Positions 18,066 through 31,655 of a stretch of DNA of 64,000 bases are shown here, piece by piece. Under the pieces are notes generated by a model. The model searched no databases, was not told the DNA's origin, and saw nothing but the letters and a program-made list of their open reading frames with translations. The DNA is from Paenibacillus amylolyticus (lineage in GTDB: Bacteria > Bacillota > Bacilli > Paenibacillales > Paenibacillaceae). A program made the position numbers and the translations under genes. Position 1 is the first letter of the stretch. Each line of letters begins with the position of its first letter. The stretch spans positions 5,828,001 through 5,892,000 of the forward strand of contig NZ_CP121451.1 in NCBI RefSeq assembly GCF_029689945.1. The letters are read 5' to 3'.

Positions 18066-19997
18066 TCAAAATTTGCGAATAAAGCGGTACACGATTAGAC
18101 TGTGCATCATCAATCGCAGATCGGGATGAGAAGCAAGCTCCGGTCTCGGACTCGGAAAGTTGGCCAGAGCGGATTTGATACGCTCCGTGTTTAATATGCC
18201 AGCGACCTTGCTGTCAGAACACAACGCACGCAGCTCGGCCGTAAATGCCTCCCAATTCGGAATGATACGATGTAGCCAGTCTGCCGGCTGCACACCCCGT
18301 ACACGCTGATTCAGTCTGACCTTATCTGGCAACTCCGGTGAAGTGGCCCGGCGAATCAATGAACGATCCGTCCCTTGCTTCACATATTGTTCAATCGGTA
18401 CAGAGAGGCAGAATCGAATAACTCTGACGTCACTGGTCGGGTCACGTTCCCAAGCCCGATAACGGAGAGAACATTTTGTCGCTACAGCACCATTTTTGTT
18501 CGCGATGGCCAGGTTATTGAATTTCTCGGCGCGGACCTTGAGTGCATCTGCCTGGGCACCGCCTTGCAGAACAATAATGGATTTGAGTCGTTCCAGCACT
18601 CCTGTTCTTTGCGCAAAATCAGGATGGATCAACTGCACGGACGCGGCCTGGCTTGCTCCTTTGGCCTGAGCCTTGAACCATTCCGGATATGCCTTTCGCC
18701 CCGTAATCTTGGCTATACGGGAGAAGGGCATGCCGGTCCGTTCACTATACTGCTGCATCTCACGGAACCAGCGGTACCAACGGCCACTTTTCAGCAGGCT
18801 GGCGTAATAATCCAGGGCTGGCCCCCAGGAGATGGTGAAGTTACCACGTGCGCCTGTGAGCAGGATGCCTGCATCTTGCTGGCTCGCTTTTTCATAGAAT
18901 CCGCGAATCCAGAAAGAATTTTCAAAGTATTTATATGGCATCTCCATAATATCGAGCCAGGTATCCACTTCACTGAGTGGACTTCGGCCTTCAAAAGCAA
19001 GGTAATTCTCTGTGATATTGCCCACATGATTAATGGTTGAACGTATGAAAGGCCGTTCGTCAGCGAGCAACGTTTTCGACGTATAATCTGTGAAATCCGG
19101 TACGGGAACATAACTGTAGGCCTGTAGCCGTTTGCCCTGACTTCTCAGTGTTCCGGAAGCGAATCCAACCACGGCTCCCGAGTCCAATCCTCCACTTAAT
19201 GCTGCAGCCACCTGCCTGTGCGTTCGGAGTCGTGAACCAACCGCCTGCCCAAAGACCTCTCGAAACGCTTCTACGTACTCACCATCCGATTTAAGCCTTA
19301 GAGGTTCCACTTCATTCCAGCGATGATATTGCTTCAGCTCCAGTCTCCCATCCCGGAAGACAAGTGTATGTGCTGAAGGCAGCTGGCTTATTCCCCGATA
19401 TACGGTCGAGTTGATATCTGCTGAATCATGCATGTCGGGAATGGCAAGGAATTCGGACAACCAGGTCTCATCCAGTTCTTTATGTACCCCTTCAAGCCCG
19501 AGCAACGGATTCATGAGTGTGCAGAAGGCAAATCGTGAACCATCATGTCGGTAATAAAAAGCTCTCATGCCGGTAATGTCTCTCGCTGCATACAGTTTGC
19601 GATGTCGTTCATCCCATATGGCGAATACAAAATCCCCAAGCAATCGGACAGCCACATCGTCTCCCCAGCGCTGATAGGCACGCAAGATCAGTTCACTATC
19701 CGCCAACATAGCCAGTTCAGCTCTGGATATCTGTAGTTGATCAGCCAGTTGTTCCCGATTATCCAGAATGGCATCTGCCGTGATCGTCAGACCACTTTCC
19801 TCATCATATAAAGGCAATTTCTCGCTAACCGATTCCGGTGTAATCCATTGGGCATGACAGCTAAGGAAAGCCTCGTTGCCTTTCCACACCCCTGTTGTAT
19901 CCGCAGGGACATGTCCCAGGCTTGCATACAAGCGCCAGCTATCTTCCCATAACGCCTGCTGACCATCGTTGTGAACAATTCCTGCTATGGCGCTCAT
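18066..19997 (-). CDS. Lasso peptide macrolactam synthetase (asparagine-synthase-like)
   Basis: A 643-residue ATP-dependent enzyme that activates the core Asp side chain as an adenylate and closes the ring with the new N terminus. The start is ATG 19997 (MSAIAGIVHNDG): GGGGAGGC lies just upstream, inside the end of the sulfotransferase gene, whose stop overlaps by ATGA. The N-terminal amidotransferase domain lacks the usual Cys2, so it should not use glutamine. The PP-loop SGGLDSGAVVGFA is at 268-280. Asn-synthase features continue to the C terminus (LVERR-like KVRLNQRVRGVQPADWL). It is unusual in lying before, not after, the precursor gene. Confidence 0.9.
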   Translation of the reverse strand: MSAIAGIVHNDGQQALWEDSWRLYASLGHVPADTTGVWKGNEAFLSCHAQWITPESVSEKLPLYDEESGLTITADAILDNREQLADQLQISRAELAMLADSELILRAYQRWGDDVAVRLLGDFVFAIWDERHRKLYAARDITGMRAFYYRHDGSRFAFCTLMNPLLGLEGVHKELDETWLSEFLAIPDMHDSADINSTVYRGISQLPSAHTLVFRDGRLELKQYHRWNEVEPLRLKSDGEYVEAFREVFGQAVGSRLRTHRQVAAALSGGLDSGAVVGFASGTLRSQGKRLQAYSYVPVPDFTDYTSKTLLADERPFIRSTINHVGNITENYLAFEGRSPLSEVDTWLDIMEMPYKYFENSFWIRGFYEKASQQDAGILLTGARGNFTISWGPALDYYASLLKSGRWYRWFREMQQYSERTGMPFSRIAKITGRKAYPEWFKAQAKGASQAASVQLIHPDFAQRTGVLERLKSIIVLQGGAQADALKVRAEKFNNLAIANKNGAVATKCSLRYRAWERDPTSDVRVIRFCLSVPIEQYVKQGTDRSLIRRATSPELPDKVRLNQRVRGVQPADWLHRIIPNWEAFTAELRALCSDSKVAGILNTERIKSALANFPSPRPELASHPDLRLMMHSLIVYRFIRKF

Positions 19998-21262
19998 GAC
20001 TTGCCTCCCCGTAGAATCTTGCGCTGTGAAGCCCAGGCGCTGATCTGATGACCGAATGGTACCCATGATTTGATACGCTGTATTTTGCTTTGGGCAGAAG
20101 CCAGCTGTACTTTCAAACGTTCCCGCTCACTGTATCCCCGTTCCAGACGATGATCTGCTGCCCGTAATGCAGCTTGCAGCTGTCTGATCGTTGCCAGCGC
20201 AGCCAATGTGGGATCTGCCTTTTCTGGTTCTTCGACAACGTGATCATTGATTATTCCATTCGGATCATGAACGACAGAATCTGTCGGCTGCATTCGATAT
20301 TGCAGTTGCCACTTGCAACCAGTCGCTGCTGTCAACTGATGCGTGATGCGGTCGATGACCTCTTGATCAGGACTTGCATCATAATGGACACCCGTCCATT
20401 GCTCCGCTTCCGCGAGCTGTTCACTATATCCCATCCGGTGGAACAGATCTGCCCCCATCACACGACAATACATTTCGACTTCATGCGGCTCCAATATGTT
20501 TTTCCAGTTGTTAACAGAATCATGATGTGCTTTCTGATGCGAAGAGAGGAAAGGATCACCCACGCCCATGCTGTAGAACATGTCAGACTTGGCACTATCC
20601 AAAAACTGTCCATACTGCTCCATGCCCTGTTCATATGGAATCCCCAAAAACACGCATATTTTCTCAAGTTCTTCCTGAGGACCGGAAACCAATTGCTCAT
20701 ATTGCAATTCATATGCATTCGAATGTGGTTTGGCAAAATAATCATTTAAACGGAGCATTCCCAGTGTGAGATCCACGGATTTCATGTTTAATTTGGGGCT
20801 CTGCAGACTATGAATCAGGTCGAATCCCTCTCCTGTGTGACGATTTACCTTTTTGAATGATGCCGCTATGGCCAGAGGATTACGCTGTAGATGAATGCGC
20901 TTGGACTGAGGGAACAGACGATCCAGCCATTCAAGCATATAATAATAACGAGGAGATTTATCAACGATGAAGTCTGCACCGCTCCCTTCCAGGAATCCAT
21001 TGTAGATTTCTAGAGCAAAACTTCTGCACGCCTTCTCGAAGACATCCTCGGATACCATGGCATTGTAGAACTGACGAATAATGGAGCTACCACCATAAGC
21101 GCGTGAATCAGCCTTGGGCAGATCGACAAGATTCATCAGAAACCACATTTCCTGGGTGGCAAATATACGACTATGATTTTGCAGCATGACGGTGGATAAG
21201 GAACTACCACTGCGGGGAACACATAGTAAGAAAACAAGTCCTTTACCTTGAGCATCGATCAA
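19994..21262 (-). CDS. Sulfotransferase of the lasso cluster
   Basis: A 422-residue PAPS-dependent sulfotransferase. It starts at TTG 21262 after GAGGAGAGG. The 5-prime phosphosulfate loop LLCVPRSGSSLSTVML is at residues 12-27, and the 3-prime phosphate region is visible as RIHLQRNPLAIAASFKKV. The last 90 residues form a coiled-coil-like segment (AALATIRQLQAALRAADHRL) that may hold it to a partner. It is the first gene of the lasso operon and its stop overlaps the cyclase start, so it is very likely a tailoring enzyme for this peptide. Likely acceptors are Tyr or Ser/Thr hydroxyls of the core; this is inference. Confidence 0.85.
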   Translation of the reverse strand: MIDAQGKGLVFLLCVPRSGSSLSTVMLQNHSRIFATQEMWFLMNLVDLPKADSRAYGGSSIIRQFYNAMVSEDVFEKACRSFALEIYNGFLEGSGADFIVDKSPRYYYMLEWLDRLFPQSKRIHLQRNPLAIAASFKKVNRHTGEGFDLIHSLQSPKLNMKSVDLTLGMLRLNDYFAKPHSNAYELQYEQLVSGPQEELEKICVFLGIPYEQGMEQYGQFLDSAKSDMFYSMGVGDPFLSSHQKAHHDSVNNWKNILEPHEVEMYCRVMGADLFHRMGYSEQLAEAEQWTGVHYDASPDQEVIDRITHQLTAATGCKWQLQYRMQPTDSVVHDPNGIINDHVVEEPEKADPTLAALATIRQLQAALRAADHRLERGYSERERLKVQLASAQSKIQRIKSWVPFGHQISAWASQRKILRGGKS

Positions 21263-21436
21263 TGGCAGCCTCTCCTCTGTTCATTAGTATAAATGTGTAG
21301 CCGGGATAGACCAGACTCTACCTTTGTGTTTGGCAAAACGAGTAATACGCACGCTATAGTTCAGCATTTTGCAATATTCCGTCGGAAGCTAAACCAGAAA
21401 TGAAGCAAAGCACATGGTTACATTCGACAGCTCTCA

Positions 21437-21489
21437 GATACAGTATGTATTCATAGTTTTACTCTATGATACAAAATGTATCATGTCAA
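21437..21489 (-). promoter_or_regulatory. Lasso operon promoter with two operator-like dyads
   Basis: On the minus strand, -35 TTGACA (21484-21489) and -10 TAGAGT (21461-21466) are 17 bases apart. The spacer itself is a perfect palindrome, TGATACATTTTGTATCA (21467-21483). A second, imperfect copy (GATACA/TGTATT arms) lies at 21437-21452, about 31 bases away centre to centre. This suggests control by a dimeric repressor. The leader from the predicted start site near 21453 to the TTG at 21262 is about 190 bases. The rest of the 389-base gap 21263-21651 shows no gene. Confidence 0.7.
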
Positions 21490-21651
21490 TCTTTTATTTT
21501 CACCTTTTCATAAATTGTTACTCTTTCACTGTATTCTGCTGTCTGTCGTTTCAGCACTTCATCCTAAGCGACCTTGTTCAATTTGCACAATGTGAATAAG
21601 CTTCAGACATGTTCTATAAGGAACAATGCCTGAAGCCATAATGAATTAACC

Positions 21652-22975
21652 TTACATTTGAACTTTTCCCAATCGAGCTCCGATGCTCCCATTTCGTTCT
21701 TCTTCCTGATCTGCCTGTGTAGCATCCTGCATTCCCTTCGGTACGTTCACAGTTAACAACACAGCAATGCCTGCTACGAAAAGAAGATAAGCGACAGAAT
21801 TCCCCAACGTGTGGAACCTGTAATTTGCCCAACATAACCAAACACAAATGGACCAAAGATCGAAGAGAATTTGCCTGTAATATTCACAAATCCAAAATAC
21901 TCACCTGTTCTGCCAGCCGGCATCAAATTGCTGAACAGGGAACGAGCTGTGGATTGACTTACACCCTGCACGACACCAACCAACCCGGCGAGCAGGTAGA
22001 AATGAATCGCTTGTGTCATGAAATACCCGAGAATTACGATACATATGTATACCGATAAACTAAAGATTAATACCCGCTTCGCTCCCCAGCGCTGTGCCCA
22101 GGCTCCCAGTAACAATGTGCACGGGAAACCGATGAACTGTGTTAAAAGTAACGCCAGCATCAAGTCGGCTGTACCTATGCCTATACTTGTCCCATAGATT
22201 GTAGCCATCAGAATGATGGTATTAATGCCGTCATTAAAAAACCAAAAAGCCAACAGCATGCGGATTAATTGGGAAAACGCCGCATCTGGCGAAAAGTCTG
22301 CCGCAGCCTGCGAACTCCCACCCCAGCATACCCTTTCCACGAGCCAGGCAGATCCGGTGATGCTGGCCGTCTCGGAGCATGGCGAAAGATCGGTATCGAG
22401 AACAAAAACCACCACAGTGATACAGAGATAAAAGCCAGTCTTGTGCCTGCCAGTGTACTGTTCATCCCGAACCAGCCCGGTTGCTGAATCATCAGCATGT
22501 TCACCGCAAATAGCAGACCTCCCCCAATGTAACCATAGGCATACCCTTTGGAAGAGATCATGTCTCTTCGTTCCACAGGTACCAGATCCGGCAGCATGGC
22601 ATCGTAAAAGGTATTGCCACCTGCAAAACCAATCGTGGATATGATCAGCAAGGCGGAAGCAAGTAGCCAGTCCCCCTCGCCGATTGCGCTGAATCCCAAT
22701 GTAGCAAGGACACCAATGATTGCAAATACACGCAAAAAGTCGCCCTTTCGTCCTGACAAATCAGCCAGCGTGCCAAGCAGCGGTGTTAGCAGGGCTACAC
22801 ACAACATGCCAATGGAATGGGTATAGGCCAGGTAGGAGGCTGCGGTATCCGTATCCAGTGTTGCGGCAGCCACCGAGGCATAGAATACGGGCAATACGGC
22901 CGCCAGTACAGTTGTCGCATAAGCCGAGTTGGCCCAATCATACATAATCCAAGCCTTGATCGCCTTTTTATTCAC
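21652..22975 (-). CDS. UMF1-family MFS transporter, frame broken twice
   Basis: A membrane transporter of about 441 residues with around 12 helices. It starts at ATG 22975 (MNKKAIKAWIMYDWANSAYA, the hallmark N terminus of the UMF1 family) after GAAGGATTT. One base must be added near 22271-22277 (GGGAAAA) to join RQMRRFP to QLIRMLLAFWFFNDG, and one in the A4 run at 21779-21782 to give LSLIFFFVAGIAVLLTVN and the true C terminus ending at 21652. Substrate is unknown; relatives include the yeast vacuolar amino-acid effluxer ATG22. It is divergent from yhbH and not obviously part of the lasso operon. Confidence 0.85.
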
Positions 22976-23280
22976 ATAAATCCTTCCTTTTCATGCATCC
23001 CATATTAGTACGAGTTCAGAAAGTCCCAGTGGACCATGCGAACATCCTCTATCAGATGCCAGATCGATGTCATTCTCCTATTCTAAAGGAAGAATATCAC
23101 ACTTGTTCACTGTTTATGTAAAAAATGGACGTTCTGTTCTTGTGACTCACTTAACCTCTGAGGTGAACTTGCGTAATTGGTTTATTTTATATGCACTCTC
23201 ATCACATATCATCCTCGCCCGTGAATATACTTAATTACCGACAGGCCAAACTGTGCCGCGTAATCAATGGGGGTGCCTAC
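22976..23280. other. Intergenic region between UMF1 transporter and yhbH
   Basis: A 305-base divergent promoter region. It holds the GGGGGTGC ribosome binding site of yhbH near its right end and GAAGGATTT for the transporter at its left end. I see no convincing sigma-A or sporulation sigma promoter and no RNA gene. Confidence 0.5.
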
Positions 23281-24450
23281 ATGTCAAATTCACACCAGCC
23301 TTACTCGTTCGTCGTGTCGAAGGAAGATTGGTCGCTTCACCGCAAAGGGTACCAGGACCAACAACGCCATCAGCAAAAGGTGAAAGATGTCATCAAGCAG
23401 AATCTGCCTGATCTGATTACGGAAGAAAACATCATCATGTCTGATGGAAAACAAATCATCAAGGTACCAATCCGCAGTCTGGATGAGTACCGTTTTGTGT
23501 ATAACTACCAGAAGCAAAAGCATGTCGGTCAAGGAGACGGTGACAGTCAGGTCGGAGACGTCATCGGTCGTGATCCCGCTGCTTCGCAAAAACCTGGCAA
23601 AGGCGAAAAAGCTGGCGATCAGCCTGGTCATGATATTGTGGAAGCCGAAGTCAGTATTGAGGAATTGGAAGATATGCTCTTCGCTGAGCTGGAATTACCC
23701 GATCTGAAGCAGAAAGACAAAGACCTGATTGAGACACATACGGTGATATTCAACGATATTCGCAAAAAAGGTATGCAATCCAATATTGACAAGAAACGTA
23801 CCATTCTGGAGAATCTGCGTCGCAATGCGACGACCGGTACACCGGGCATCCATCATATCAGTCCAGATGACCTTCGCTACAAGACATGGGAAGACAAAAT
23901 TATTCCACAATCCAATGCCGTTATTATTGCCATGATGGATACATCCGGGTCCATGGGTTCATTTGAGAAATACTGCGCGCGCAGCTTCTTCTTCTGGATG
24001 ACCCGTTTTCTACGCCGTCAATATGAGAAAGTCGAGATTGTTTTCCTCGCCCATCATACGGAGGCCAAGGAAGTAACCGAAGAAGAGTTCTTTACCCGTG
24101 GCGAGAGCGGAGGCACCATCTGCTCCTCTGTATATATGAAAGCATTGGATATTATTGACAGTCGTTATCCACCTTCAAGTTATAACATCTATCCTTTCCA
24201 CTTCTCTGACGGGGATAATCTAACCTCGGATAATGAACGGTGTGTGAAGCTGATCGGGGAGCTCATGAAACGCAGCAACATGTTTGGGTACGGCGAGGTG
24301 AATCAGTATAACCGCAGCAGCACCCTGATGTCGGCTTACCGTCATATCAAGATGGATCAGTTCATGTATTATGTGATCAAAGAAAAAGGCGAAGTGTACA
24401 AAGCTTTGCGCAGCTTTTTTCAGAAAAGGGAAGGAGGCAGCGTTAGATGA
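23281..24450 (+). CDS. yhbH: Sporulation protein YhbH (YeaH family)
   Basis: A 389-residue soluble protein starting at ATG 23281 ([17 protein letters not shown]) after GGGGGTGCC. The frame opens 30 codons earlier without a site. It shows the DUF444 family features: [15 protein letters not shown] near the N terminus, a Gly-rich linker (about 95-125), and a von Willebrand A-like domain with the metal-site motif [20 protein letters not shown]. Homologues lie with prkA and spoVR and act in sporulation or starvation survival. The stop overlaps the spoVR start (ATGA). Confidence 0.9.
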   Translation: MSNSHQPYSFVVSKEDWSLHRKGYQDQQRHQQKVKDVIKQNLPDLITEENIIMSDGKQIIKVPIRSLDEYRFVYNYQKQKHVGQGDGDSQVGDVIGRDPAASQKPGKGEKAGDQPGHDIVEAEVSIEELEDMLFAELELPDLKQKDKDLIETHTVIFNDIRKKGMQSNIDKKRTILENLRRNATTGTPGIHHISPDDLRYKTWEDKIIPQSNAVIIAMMDTSGSMGSFEKYCARSFFFWMTRFLRRQYEKVEIVFLAHHTEAKEVTEEEFFTRGESGGTICSSVYMKALDIIDSRYPPSSYNIYPFHFSDGDNLTSDNERCVKLIGELMKRSNMFGYGEVNQYNRSSTLMSAYRHIKMDQFMYYVIKEKGEVYKALRSFFQKREGGSVR

Positions 24451-25882
24451 CAGATGAGATCCGCGACCTTGAATATGCTATTGCCGAGATTATGGAGATT
24501 GCCAATGGTTTTGGCCTGGATTATTACCCCATGCGGTACGAAATCTGCCCATCGGATATTATTTATACCTTTGGAGCCTACGGCATGCCGACCCGATTCA
24601 GTCACTGGAGCTTTGGCAAAACATTTCATAAGATGAAAATGCAATATGATTTTGGACTCAGCAAAATTTATGAACTTGTCATCAACTCCAACCCTTGTTA
24701 TGCCTTCCTGCTGGACGGCAATTCCCTGATTCAGAACAAATTAATTGTAGCCCACGTTCTGGCCCACTGCGATTTTTTCAAAAACAATGCCCGCTTCTCC
24801 AAATCCAACCGGAATATGGTCGAAAGCATGGCTGCTACGGCAGATCGGATCAGCAATTATGAGATGGAGTATGGAACGGAAGCAGTGGAATCATTTATCG
24901 ATGCCGTGATCGCCATTCAGGAACATGTAGACCCACAATTGATTAAACCCCGTCATTTGGACAAACAACGCTACATGGAGTTGAAAATACAGGAGCAGCG
25001 CGGTGAAAAAGCACCACGACCAGAAGGCCGCTATGATGATCTGTGGTCACTTGATGACGTGCAGAGCGAAGAAGCCCCCGCTGAAGGCATCCAGGTCCAT
25101 CACTTCCCGCCTGAACCGGAGAAGGATGTCATGTGGTTTATTCAGGAATTCTCGGAAGTGTTGACCGACTGGCAGCGGGATATCATGAGTATGATGCGTG
25201 AGGAAATGCTGTATTTCTGGCCACAGATGGAAACCAAAATCATGAATGAAGGCTGGGCATCCTACTGGCATCAGCGCATTATACGTGAACTTGATCTGAA
25301 CAGCGAGGATACGATCGAATTCGCAAAGCTCAACTCCTCCGTTGTGCAGCCATCCAAGCAAAGTCTGAATCCGTATTATCTGGGACTGAAAATTTTCGAG
25401 GATATCGAACGACGCTGGGATAATCCAACCCGTGAAGAACAGGAACGTTGGGGCCGCAAACCAGGGCAAGGCCGTGCCAAAATGTTCGAAGTGCGTGAAT
25501 TTGATTCCGATACGTCCTTTATCCGCAATTACATGACCAAGCAATTAACCGAGGATCTCGACCTCTACGTTTTTGAGAAAAAGGGCCGGACTGGAAGATT
25601 ACCGACAAGTCCTGGGAAAACATACGGGATCAGCTTGTATTCTCACGTGTCAACGGGGGTTCTCCTTATCTGGTGGTGCAGGATGCCGATTATCTGCGCA
25701 CAGGGGAACTCGTGCTCAAACATAAATATGAGGGGATTGAACTTGATCTGAAATATATGGAACGCACACTGCCTTATCTGTATCGCCTTTGGGGGCGCAC
25801 GGTGCATGTGGAGACACGCGTCGAGGATAAACCGATCTGGTTTACGTATGACGGCAAGAAGCACCACCGCAAGTTTTTATGA
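24447..25882 (+). CDS. spoVR: SpoVR family stage V sporulation protein, frame broken near 25585
   Basis: A cytoplasmic protein of about 478 residues linked to spore cortex formation. It starts at ATG 24447 overlapping yhbH. Family signatures include [50 protein letters not shown] with metal-binding-like His residues, and [17 protein letters not shown]. The frame fails after VFEKKG. One added base in GGGCC at 25583-25587 restores [20 protein letters not shown] and leads to the C-terminal frame ending HHRKFL at 25882. A sequencing error is likely. Confidence 0.9.
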
Positions 25883-25915
25883 GGTTATGGATAAGATTAT
25901 CGCAAGGAAAGTAAC

Positions 25916-25958
25916 AAAAAAGCGGCAAGTTCCTGATATACACGGGAACTTGCCGCTT
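25916..25958. terminator. Bidirectional terminator after spoVR
   Basis: AAGCGGCAAGTTCC and GGGAACTTGCCGCTT arms enclose a ten-base loop between convergent genes, with an A run on the left that becomes a T run for the minus-strand gene. Confidence 0.85.
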
Positions 25959-25977
25959 GGCATACACAAAATTAGGA

Positions 25978-28452
25978 TTATACTGCTGGTGTACCATTAC
26001 CCTGCAATCGCAGCGGCACAAAAAAATCATGCTCCACTTCACTTGCCGGCAGCGGACGACTGAAATAATATCCCTGAATCTCGCGGATGTCATTCTGCAT
26101 CAGAATATCCAACTGGTCTTTTGTCTCAATGCCCTCAGCAATGACTTCCATCTGGAGATTCTGTGCCATGGATATAATCGTCGCGACAATCGCCTGATCG
26201 CTGTGACTTTCTGTAATGTCCGTTACGAATGAACGATCAATCTTGAGCTTGTGAATCGGGAAATGCTTCAGATAGCTTAGTGAACTGTATCCCGTACCGA
26301 AATCATCCAGGCTGATCTTGACCCCAAGAGCTGTCAGTTCATTCAGGATCGCCGTGGATACCGTTGCATCCATCATCATGCTTTCTGTAATCTCCAGCTC
26401 CAGATATCGAGCGTCCAGCCCTGTCTCATGGAGTGCATTCTTGACCTGTTCTACCAGGTTGGATTGGTGGAACTGCTGGCTGGACAAGTTAACCGATACC
26501 GGAATAAGCGGTCCACCACTGGCATGCCAGAGCTTCATCTGCCTGCACGCTTCCCGCAGCGTCCAGTTGCCAATATCATAGATCAAACCGGTCTCTTCTG
26601 CGAGCGGGATGAACACATTGGGTGCGAGCAGACCTTTGAGTGGATGATTCCAACGAATAAGCGCCTCCACACCAATCATGCGGCTATCCTCGGTACGAAT
26701 CTGTGGTTGATAGTACAGGACCATTTCATCTCGTTCCAACGCTTTACGCAAGTATCCCTCCAGCTCGATGCGTTCATAGAGTTCCGAATCCAGTTGGGCA
26801 GTGTAGAATTGGAAACCGTTCTTGCCGTTCTTCTTCACTTCGTACATGGCAGAGTCCGCATGTTTCAGCAAAGCATCCACTCCCGCTCCATGTTCGGGAT
26901 ACATTGCAATCCCGATGCTGGCAGTCACGTAAAAGTCATTCTCCTTCAATCGATAAGGTAACTGGATGGCTTCAACAATCTGTTTTGCAAGCTCCGCCAC
27001 ACGTACTTCTGTCGCTTGATCCTGGGTCACCACCAAAGTGAACTCGTCACCGCCCATCCGGGCCAGCATGACATTTTCCGTAGCCAAGGGATCGGAATCT
27101 TCTATCGCTTTCATGATCCGGTTGCTGACTTCTCTTAGAAAGACATCTCCGAAGGAATGTCCGAGCGAGTCATTAATCATCTTGAAGCGGTCGATATCCA
27201 TTACCATGACGGCAAATGAGTCCCCATTTTCTGCGGAAGCTTGAATGGTATAAGCCAGCACTTCATCCAGCTTGCGCCGATTGGGCAGCCCCGTGAGCGG
27301 ATCATGCAAAGCCTGGTGACGAATGTTCTCCTGAGCTTGCTTCTCCTCCGTAATGTCCTTGATCAGAATGTGGCTCCCCACATGTGTACCATCAATGACA
27401 ACAGGAACCACAACAATACTAAGGTCCAGAAGTTCGCCCTGTACATCCCTTAGCTTAGCCATATAATGCGCCTGTTCCAGCTTGTGATCATCCCAATCGA
27501 TGGAGTCGAATTCACTGATCCATTCGATATCGATCTGTTGAACAATTTCATCAATGGAACGATTCATGACTCTTGTTTCAGAATAACCGGTGATTGTTGT
27601 TACAGCAGCATTAATGCCTTTGACAATGCCTTCCTTGTCTACTGAAATGATCGCATCCGAATGATTATGATACAAGGCCTGATACCATTGCTCATTCTCA
27701 TGAATCCGTTGATCCTTCTGAGACATTCGCTGATTGATAAATATCCCGAATAACGTCAAGCCTAAGGCAACACATGTGCCCGAGGCGATCAAGTAAGCAA
27801 GAATGCCTGGCTCAATCTGCATCCCTGAACTTGCCATTGCGCCATGTGAATGATGGAAATGTGCAGCTGACATCCCCGTATAATGCATGCCAGAGATGCC
27901 AACCCCCATAATGAGACCGCTGCCCATCTTGTAAACCCAGGTATGTCTGGATTGATGATAACGGAAGAAAAACATGAGCCACAATGCCGCAAATGAAGCA
28001 AGTGCTGCGATCAGAATGGACAACACCACTCGGCCCGGTTCATACGTTACCGGAGTCGACATCGCTGCCATACCCACATAATGCATGGAGCTGATCCCTG
28101 CTGTCATCAGTACTCCAGCAATCATGAGCTTGCTTATTTTGCCGGATTCTCTACCCGCAATATTCAAGGCCACCCCAGAGGCGACAATAGCTAGCAGAAC
28201 AGATAAAACAACCTTACCGGTGGAATAGGAAACTTGCGTAGGCAGAACAAAAGCCAGCATACCTACGAAATGCATGGACCAGATTCCCAGGCCCATCGAA
28301 ACTGCGCCGCAGGTGAGCCATATATTTCGCGCCACCCCCCTAGCCTGACTTACACGTCCTGCAAGGTCAAGGGCTGCATATGAAGCTAACGATGCAATAA
28401 TATAGGATAAAATAACAAGTTCTAAGTTGTACGTACCATGTAGGTGCTCCAC
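25978..28452 (-). CDS. MHYT-PAS-GGDEF-EAL cyclic-di-GMP signalling protein
   Basis: An 824-residue membrane sensor and enzyme. Residues 1-225 hold an MHYT domain with seven hydrophobic helices and the repeats SMHFVGM, SMHYVGM and GMHYTGM, thought to bind copper, oxygen, CO or NO. A PAS domain follows (about 255-375), then GGDEF (ARMGGDEFTLV, catalytic signature intact) and EAL (VEALIRWNHP, later DDFGTGYSSLSYL). Both active-site motifs look complete, so it could make or break cyclic-di-GMP. It is monocistronic and starts at ATG 28452. Confidence 0.92.
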   Translation of the reverse strand: MEHLHGTYNLELVILSYIIASLASYAALDLAGRVSQARGVARNIWLTCGAVSMGLGIWSMHFVGMLAFVLPTQVSYSTGKVVLSVLLAIVASGVALNIAGRESGKISKLMIAGVLMTAGISSMHYVGMAAMSTPVTYEPGRVVLSILIAALASFAALWLMFFFRYHQSRHTWVYKMGSGLIMGVGISGMHYTGMSAAHFHHSHGAMASSGMQIEPGILAYLIASGTCVALGLTLFGIFINQRMSQKDQRIHENEQWYQALYHNHSDAIISVDKEGIVKGINAAVTTITGYSETRVMNRSIDEIVQQIDIEWISEFDSIDWDDHKLEQAHYMAKLRDVQGELLDLSIVVVPVVIDGTHVGSHILIKDITEEKQAQENIRHQALHDPLTGLPNRRKLDEVLAYTIQASAENGDSFAVMVMDIDRFKMINDSLGHSFGDVFLREVSNRIMKAIEDSDPLATENVMLARMGGDEFTLVVTQDQATEVRVAELAKQIVEAIQLPYRLKENDFYVTASIGIAMYPEHGAGVDALLKHADSAMYEVKKNGKNGFQFYTAQLDSELYERIELEGYLRKALERDEMVLYYQPQIRTEDSRMIGVEALIRWNHPLKGLLAPNVFIPLAEETGLIYDIGNWTLREACRQMKLWHASGGPLIPVSVNLSSQQFHQSNLVEQVKNALHETGLDARYLELEITESMMMDATVSTAILNELTALGVKISLDDFGTGYSSLSYLKHFPIHKLKIDRSFVTDITESHSDQAIVATIISMAQNLQMEVIAEGIETKDQLDILMQNDIREIQGYYFSRPLPASEVEHDFFVPLRLQGNGTPAV

Positions 28453-28716
28453 TCACTCTGTCCTTTCAACCGGGAAATGCCTCATATGTATGCAAAAATG
28501 TAAAAAGAAGCGAGTGCGCTGTCTGGATGACAGGCACTCCCTCCGCATCATTTGACTCTTGACCACAGACTTCGTTGAAGCCGTTATCATACATTGGAAC
28601 CCGTTTATTAGAATGTATATAGTCTAAACGTCCTAGCCTTTAAAATCAACACTTATTTCCAGAAACACGATGTTTACTGGCTGACATTCTCATATTCTAA
28701 GACACGGCCGAATATT

Positions 28717-31539
<2,823 letters not shown>

Positions 31540-31655
31540 CCGATCTCCTCCTTGGTTGGTTGTTTGTTGTTTGCGAAGATCAACCTTTGTTCTGTCATAC
31601 GCCAGCCCTTTACAAGATCGTTGTGCAGGATTGGATAGACGTTATTCAACAGAAG

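Noticed and set aside
18375..19040. 221-codon plus-strand open frame
   Set aside because: Antisense to the lasso cyclase, whose motifs are intact; no start signal or family resemblance.
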